Assembly (NCBI GenBank): GCA_009778255.1
Contig: WRKD01000162.1
Span: 1 to 11,013, forward strand
Reading direction: 5' to 3'
Length of the DNA: 11,013 bases
From: Bacillota bacterium
GTDB lineage: Bacteria; Bacillota; Dehalobacteriia; UBA4068
The position numbers and the translations under genes were made by a program. The notes under the pieces are model-generated. The model made no database searches. It was not told where the DNA came from and saw only the letters and a program-made list of their open reading frames with translations. Position 1 is the first letter of the stretch, and every line of letters starts with the position of its first letter. This document shows, piece after piece, positions 8,194-11,013 of this stretch.

Positions 8194-9288
8194 ATGTCTA
8201 TACTGTTTTTACCCACAGACCGGGTGGGTCTTATGAATTATCAACCCGATATCCCACACTATTTTAAAATTTTGAATCATATGCTTAAACAAAATATAGA
8301 AATAGAATGGCATGTCAATGGTTTGCATTTTGAAAGATCACAGCTATGGCCGGAAGGTCATTATTATCAGTGTGGTTATTCTTTTACCGATACGTCGCCA
8401 ATACGAGAACTGCTGCAAAGTGAAGGAGCAATTGTCGACATAGTAGAATCTGTTCCGCCAGGCTTGCCGCTTCGTTTGCAAAAAATTGCCTTCTATGTAG
8501 GGTTAGGCACGGATATATGGTGTTATAACGAGCTGCGTAATAATATCTTAGCTTGGGCTGATTTTGAACTTACCGATCTTGACGACCAAGATATTCGTAA
8601 TGGTAAACTGAGAGAGTTCGATCTGTTGATTGTCCCGGGTAGTCCAGATGCCGGAGAATGTTACTATCGTGGTTTAGGTGAGCGTGGCTATGATGCTATT
8701 CGCAGCTTTATAGCCGAAGGCGGCCGATATTTGGGAGTATGCGGCGGGGCCTATTTTCCGCTTAGCGCTATTGATAAAAAAACTAACCCATATTGGCTGA
8801 ATATTGTGAATGCTACCGATGACCAAGATCTCGATTATTGGCGCACCGGCGCCGGTTTGGCGCGGCTAAAAATTGTTGACCCCTATCATCCTACAATGGC
8901 TGGGCTAGCAGCCGGCTCGGTAAGTACTATTGATGTTCTTTATTGGGAAGGACCAATAATTAAAATTACCGGCCCTAATATACACCCTATACTGACATTT
9001 AAGGATCTATGTTATTGCGCCTTGCCGGAATTACTGCCGGTTCACGATCTTAAAGATAACAAAAAGGCGCATGAATGCTTATATCAATGGTCAAACCGCC
9101 TCACGCCACAGCGCTGGCAAAGCATAGTGCAAGGGAATAGTGCATATGTGGAAGCGAATTATTATAAAGGACGCCTAATACTATGTTCACCGCATCCCGA
9201 ATACGGTAATCATGGAAATATGCCATACAAAGACAGCATATCATTTCTGATGATCTATAACGCGCTTCATTATCTTAGTGTTTCATAA
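8194..9288 (+). CDS. Class-I glutamine-amidotransferase-like protein (BPL_N-like) with a long N-terminal extension
   Basis: The protein is 364 residues. From about residue 97 on it resembles the class-I amidotransferase fold of biotin-protein-ligase N-terminal-like proteins: 'KIAFYVGLGTDIWCYNEL' begins the domain, 'FDLLIVPGSPDAGE' is the oxyanion strand, and 'YLGVCGGAYF' is the nucleophile elbow with Cys183. 'LCSPHPEYG' provides His334 and Glu336, so the Cys-His-Glu triad is complete. The first 96 residues (about 'SILFLPTDRVGLMNYQPD' to 'PGLPLRLQ') are not part of that fold and match nothing I recognise. There is no signal peptide and no membrane helix, so it should be cytoplasmic. Placement after two transporters suggests hydrolysis or transfer of an amide on the imported compound, but no biotin-ligase catalytic domain is present. 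The superfamily is likely; reaction and substrate are unknown. Confidence 0.75.
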   Translation: MSILFLPTDRVGLMNYQPDIPHYFKILNHMLKQNIEIEWHVNGLHFERSQLWPEGHYYQCGYSFTDTSPIRELLQSEGAIVDIVESVPPGLPLRLQKIAFYVGLGTDIWCYNELRNNILAWADFELTDLDDQDIRNGKLREFDLLIVPGSPDAGECYYRGLGERGYDAIRSFIAEGGRYLGVCGGAYFPLSAIDKKTNPYWLNIVNATDDQDLDYWRTGAGLARLKIVDPYHPTMAGLAAGSVSTIDVLYWEGPIIKITGPNIHPILTFKDLCYCALPELLPVHDLKDNKKAHECLYQWSNRLTPQRWQSIVQGNSAYVEANYYKGRLILCSPHPEYGNHGNMPYKDSISFLMIYNALHYLSVS

Positions 9289-9340
9289 AAATGCTGTCTA
9301 TAAAAAGCCAGTGATCTTCTTTGAACAGGTCAACCAATTA

Positions 9341-9428
9341 CGCAACATAGTGATACCATAACTGAAAGTAAGGCGCCAGTATTTTAACGGCGCCTTACTT
9401 TCAGTTATGATTTGTTGCGATATCACTA
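9341..9428. repeat. Interlocked inverted repeats flanking a long hairpin
   Basis: Left of the hairpin stand CGCAACA (9341-9347) and TAGTGATA (9348-9355). Right of it stand their reverse complements TGTTGCG (9413-9419) and TATCACTA (9421-9428). Because the right-hand units are in the same order rather than reversed, only one pair can extend the central stem at a time. Units were checked base by base. Confidence 0.7.
9357..9409. terminator. Long perfect stem-loop, candidate bidirectional terminator
   Basis: Arms at 9357-9377 and 9389-9409 are exact reverse complements over 21 bp, with an 11-base loop (AGTATTTTAAC). The hairpin lies 68 bases after the amidotransferase-like stop and between convergent units, as expected for a shared terminator. 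No T-run follows on either strand, so termination by the classic intrinsic mechanism is uncertain; an mRNA 3'-end stabiliser or a small palindromic element is also possible. Confidence 0.5.
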
Positions 9429-9466
9429 ATAAGCGTGTATGTATCATGCCGTATAAGGATAAATCG

Positions 9467-9480
9467 CAAGTTATAACTTG
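9467..9480. promoter_or_regulatory. 14-bp perfect palindrome, possible operator
   Basis: CAAGTTATAACTTG is a perfect 14-bp palindrome, about 70 bases upstream of the -35 box of the broken regulator. This size suits a dimeric helix-turn-helix repressor, perhaps the one whose remnant follows. No second copy was noticed upstream of other genes in the window. Confidence 0.35.
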
Positions 9481-9549
9481 AAGCATTACATTAACTCTAA
9501 TGATATGCGATATTAAGAGGAAAAATATAAATTTTTCAGATTTTGTTCA

Positions 9550-9578
9550 TTGCTATTTGCTCTAAAATGATTTATAAT
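9550..9578 (+). promoter_or_regulatory. Sigma-A-type promoter of the broken regulator
   Basis: TTGCTA (9550-9555, four of six consensus bases), a 17-base spacer and a perfect TATAAT (9573-9578). It is followed by GGAG at 9586-9589 and an ATG at 9599, so promoter, ribosome site and start codon are all in proper register. Confidence 0.6.
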
Positions 9579-9598
9579 TATTTTTGGAGAATATATTC

Positions 9599-9694
9599 AT
9601 GAACTTGTCAGAAACATTAGCGCAACTTCGCAAATAAAACGGTTTAACCCAGCCCACTTTCGCCGAATTAATCAGTACTCATTCTAGTAAGTGG
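9599..9694 (+). pseudogene. Remnant of an XRE-family regulator, stop codon in the HTH and 3' part lost
   Basis: From ATG 9599 the frame reads MNLSETLAQLRK, then TAA at 9635-9637, then continues in the same frame with NGLTQPTFAELISTHSSKW. This is the usual N-terminus of a small helix-turn-helix regulator, in which 'LRKxxGLTQ' is normally unbroken. A CAA to TAA change (Gln to stop) explains the break. The second half of the helix-turn-helix is shortened and similarity ends at the tryptophan codon 9692-9694, where the convergent dipeptidase begins. An intact promoter and ribosome site remain, so only a 12-residue peptide would be made. It is unlike the cupin regulator at the left end and is likely a recent relic. 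Confidence 0.7.
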
Positions 9695-10900
9695 CTATAT
9701 AGGCCAATTTTTTCGCAAAACACGAATAATATTGCCACTAAGTACTTTTTCCATATCGCTCTTACTATAATTGCGCATCACCAAATAACGGAAGATGTTT
9801 TTCGATGCCTCAGTAGGATTTTCCAGCCCCTTTACATATTCCACCTCGGTAAAGCCGGAGCCCTGCATGCCCTGAGTGGATATTTCTTTTGTAAAGTAAT
9901 GATGCAGACCCACATGATCGCCGTACATGGCATCCATGCCAAAAGCCACATGGTCGATGCCTACCAAATTTTTTATATACTCGAAATGTTCCATGACGCT
10001 GAAGATGGAATGACTGGGGTTAGTCTTGGTCATGGTTGTATGGGGCGAAGCTTCAACAGCAATGACACCACCCTTTTTCGCGCAGGCAATAATAGCTTCA
10101 TCCGGCATCATGCGTCGGCTATCCCATAGCGTCCTTGATCCCACATGGCTGATTAGTAATGGTTTTTTGCTACAGTTAATAGCGTCAAGTGCTGTCTGAA
10201 CTCCGCAATGGGATACATCTATTAACATACCGGTCTTATTCATTCTTTCTACAACATCTTGACCAAATTTTGTCAAGCCGCCATCCTTGTCTTCTCGTAA
10301 GCCAGACCCCAGTGCGTTTGATTCACTGTAGACTAAGCCCATCTGGCGGATGCCCAAGCCAAAAAGAATATCCACGCGATCCACTTCATTTTCTATGGGC
10401 ATAGCGCTTTCCAATACTGGTATTAAGGCGATCTTGCCCACCGAGTGAGCATAATAAATATCATCTACACGTTCACAGCGTATTACGAAATCCTGATGGG
10501 CCAGATCGCACATACGCATACCGTAATCATAAATTACATCTTCCCATTTCCAACCGCGCTTGGATTGAATGGTGCACATGCCGTCCAGCAAATTGTCAAA
10601 CACCGCATCGATATAGCTGCGAGATAATTCCGCATAAGCGCAAGCCATACGGCCTTGACGCACATAGGCAGCTATATCTTTGTCAAATTCACGTGGTAGT
10701 AGATAAGGATGGCTATGAGCATCAATATAAATTAGTTGTTCAGCTAGTGCTGCGACGCGGGCTTCCTCCATTGGAGATAATTCCAGCAGGAATTCAGGCA
10801 CGCGCCTGTCGCCAACCGGAAATTCAATAGCAGTATAATCCTTTTCAGCCTCCAGGTATTGAAAAGCCTGATAATCTTGATATGCTGTTTTAATACCCAT
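9695..10900 (-). CDS. Family M19 (membrane-dipeptidase-like) dipeptidase, cytoplasmic
   Basis: The protein is 401 residues from the ATG at 10900; an earlier in-frame ATG at 10924 lacks a ribosome site. The fold is the metal-dependent amidohydrolase barrel of renal-dipeptidase homologues. Motifs in order: 'YIDAHSHPYL' (Asp60, His62, His64), 'IPVLES' (Glu164, bridging ligand), 'MLIDVSHCG' (His231), 'LLISHVGSR' (His252) and 'VAFGMDAMYG' (Asp323). In characterised M19 enzymes the first motif is HxD; here it is HxH. There is no signal peptide, so unlike the mammalian enzyme it acts inside the cell, probably cleaving imported dipeptides. An N-terminal stretch of about 50 residues precedes the barrel. 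It is convergent to the transporter operon but plausibly part of the same pathway. Family secure; exact substrate unknown. Confidence 0.88.
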   Translation of the reverse strand: MGIKTAYQDYQAFQYLEAEKDYTAIEFPVGDRRVPEFLLELSPMEEARVAALAEQLIYIDAHSHPYLLPREFDKDIAAYVRQGRMACAYAELSRSYIDAVFDNLLDGMCTIQSKRGWKWEDVIYDYGMRMCDLAHQDFVIRCERVDDIYYAHSVGKIALIPVLESAMPIENEVDRVDILFGLGIRQMGLVYSESNALGSGLREDKDGGLTKFGQDVVERMNKTGMLIDVSHCGVQTALDAINCSKKPLLISHVGSRTLWDSRRMMPDEAIIACAKKGGVIAVEASPHTTMTKTNPSHSIFSVMEHFEYIKNLVGIDHVAFGMDAMYGDHVGLHHYFTKEISTQGMQGSGFTEVEYVKGLENPTEASKNIFRYLVMRNYSKSDMEKVLSGNIIRVLRKNWPI

Positions 10901-10906
10901 ATAAAG

Positions 10907-10914
10907 CACCTCTT
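10907..10914 (-). promoter_or_regulatory. Ribosome binding site deciding the dipeptidase start
   Basis: On the minus strand AAGAGGTG ends 6 bases before ATG 10900. The upstream ATG at 10924 has only AT-rich sequence before it. Confidence 0.6.
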
Positions 10915-10924
10915 TTCGTATCAT

Positions 10925-11013
10925 ATTATTAAAGGGCGCCTCTAAAAACTAGCTTTACAACTCTGCCAAATTAGCGCAACTATCATTTTCTCGTCATTGC
11001 GGCCTTCGCGCCG
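10925..11013 (-). other. Upstream region of the dipeptidase and edge of a dispersed repeat
   Basis: Read on the minus strand, TTGGCA (five of six -35 bases, 10966-10971) is followed after 17 bases by a poor -10 (TTTAGA), a weak promoter candidate. The last 24 bases (TCGTCATTGCGG, TTCGCGCCG on the plus strand) resemble the 'TCATTGCGAG-CGAAG' class of short dispersed repeats, cut by the window edge. Neither is certain. Confidence 0.3.

Larger units (their letters stand above)
9289..9598 (+). other. 310-base intergenic region between convergent units
   Basis: It holds no convincing gene. In order it contains a 21-bp perfect hairpin with interlocked flanking repeats (9341-9428), a 14-bp palindrome (9467-9480), an AT-rich inverted repeat (GAAAAAT / ATTTTTC, 9520-9537) and a sigma-A-like promoter (9550-9578) that leads into a broken regulator gene. 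A minus-strand frame at 9298-9486 reads through the hairpin and looks like chance. Confidence 0.6.

Noticed and set aside
8194..9288. PuuD-type gamma-glutamyl hydrolase, by analogy with the XRE-cupin and APC permease context
   Set aside because: The nucleophile region (VCGGAYF) and the layout of the domain fit the BPL_N-like group better, and no other Puu enzymes are present.
9298..9486. Minus-strand 62-codon frame
   Set aside because: It reads straight through the 21-bp hairpin and the palindrome and shows no family features.

Overview
The window looks like a piece of a Bacillota (Firmicutes) chromosome. The DNA is moderately AT-rich, nearly every gene has a strong purine-rich Shine-Dalgarno site, GTG or TTG starts are possible for some genes, and the solute-binding protein is a lipoprotein. 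A Negativicutes or Clostridia host is plausible, but that is an inference and no marker gene here settles it. No RNA gene, CRISPR array, transposase or phage gene was seen.

Layout. The left edge (1-179) is the last 58 codons of a hydantoinase B / 5-oxoprolinase-type protein. Nineteen bases later comes a small XRE-type regulator with a C-terminal cupin sensor (199-762). A 220-base gap (763-982) without a convincing gene holds a decayed dispersed-repeat fragment. A complete family-5 peptide ABC transporter follows: lipoprotein binding protein (983-2656), a strong hairpin, two permeases (2758-3780, 3780-4688) and two ATPases (4691-5698, 5702-6712). The same strand continues with an APC-superfamily amino-acid permease (6774-8147) and an unusual class-I glutamine-amidotransferase-like protein with a long N-terminal extension (8194-9288). 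After a 310-base gap with a 21-bp perfect hairpin, a short palindrome and a good sigma-A-like promoter, there is the remnant of a second XRE regulator (9599-9694). It is broken by a stop codon and abuts the 3' end of a convergent family M19 dipeptidase (minus strand, 9695-10900). The right edge carries the start of what looks like another dispersed repeat.

How the genes fit together (inference). The set reads as an uptake and catabolism locus for small peptides or cyclic amino-acid derivatives. The ABC transporter imports dipeptide-like molecules, the M19 enzyme (no signal peptide, so cytoplasmic) hydrolyses dipeptides, the hydantoinase/oxoprolinase subunit opens cyclic amides such as hydantoins or 5-oxoproline, and the APC permease moves an amino acid or amine. 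The cupin regulator probably senses a small ligand. The most unusual points are a glycine in place of the signature serine of the second ATPase, an HxH rather than HxD metal motif in the M19 enzyme, the uncharacterised amidotransferase-like protein, and the interlocked inverted repeats around the 9357-9409 hairpin.
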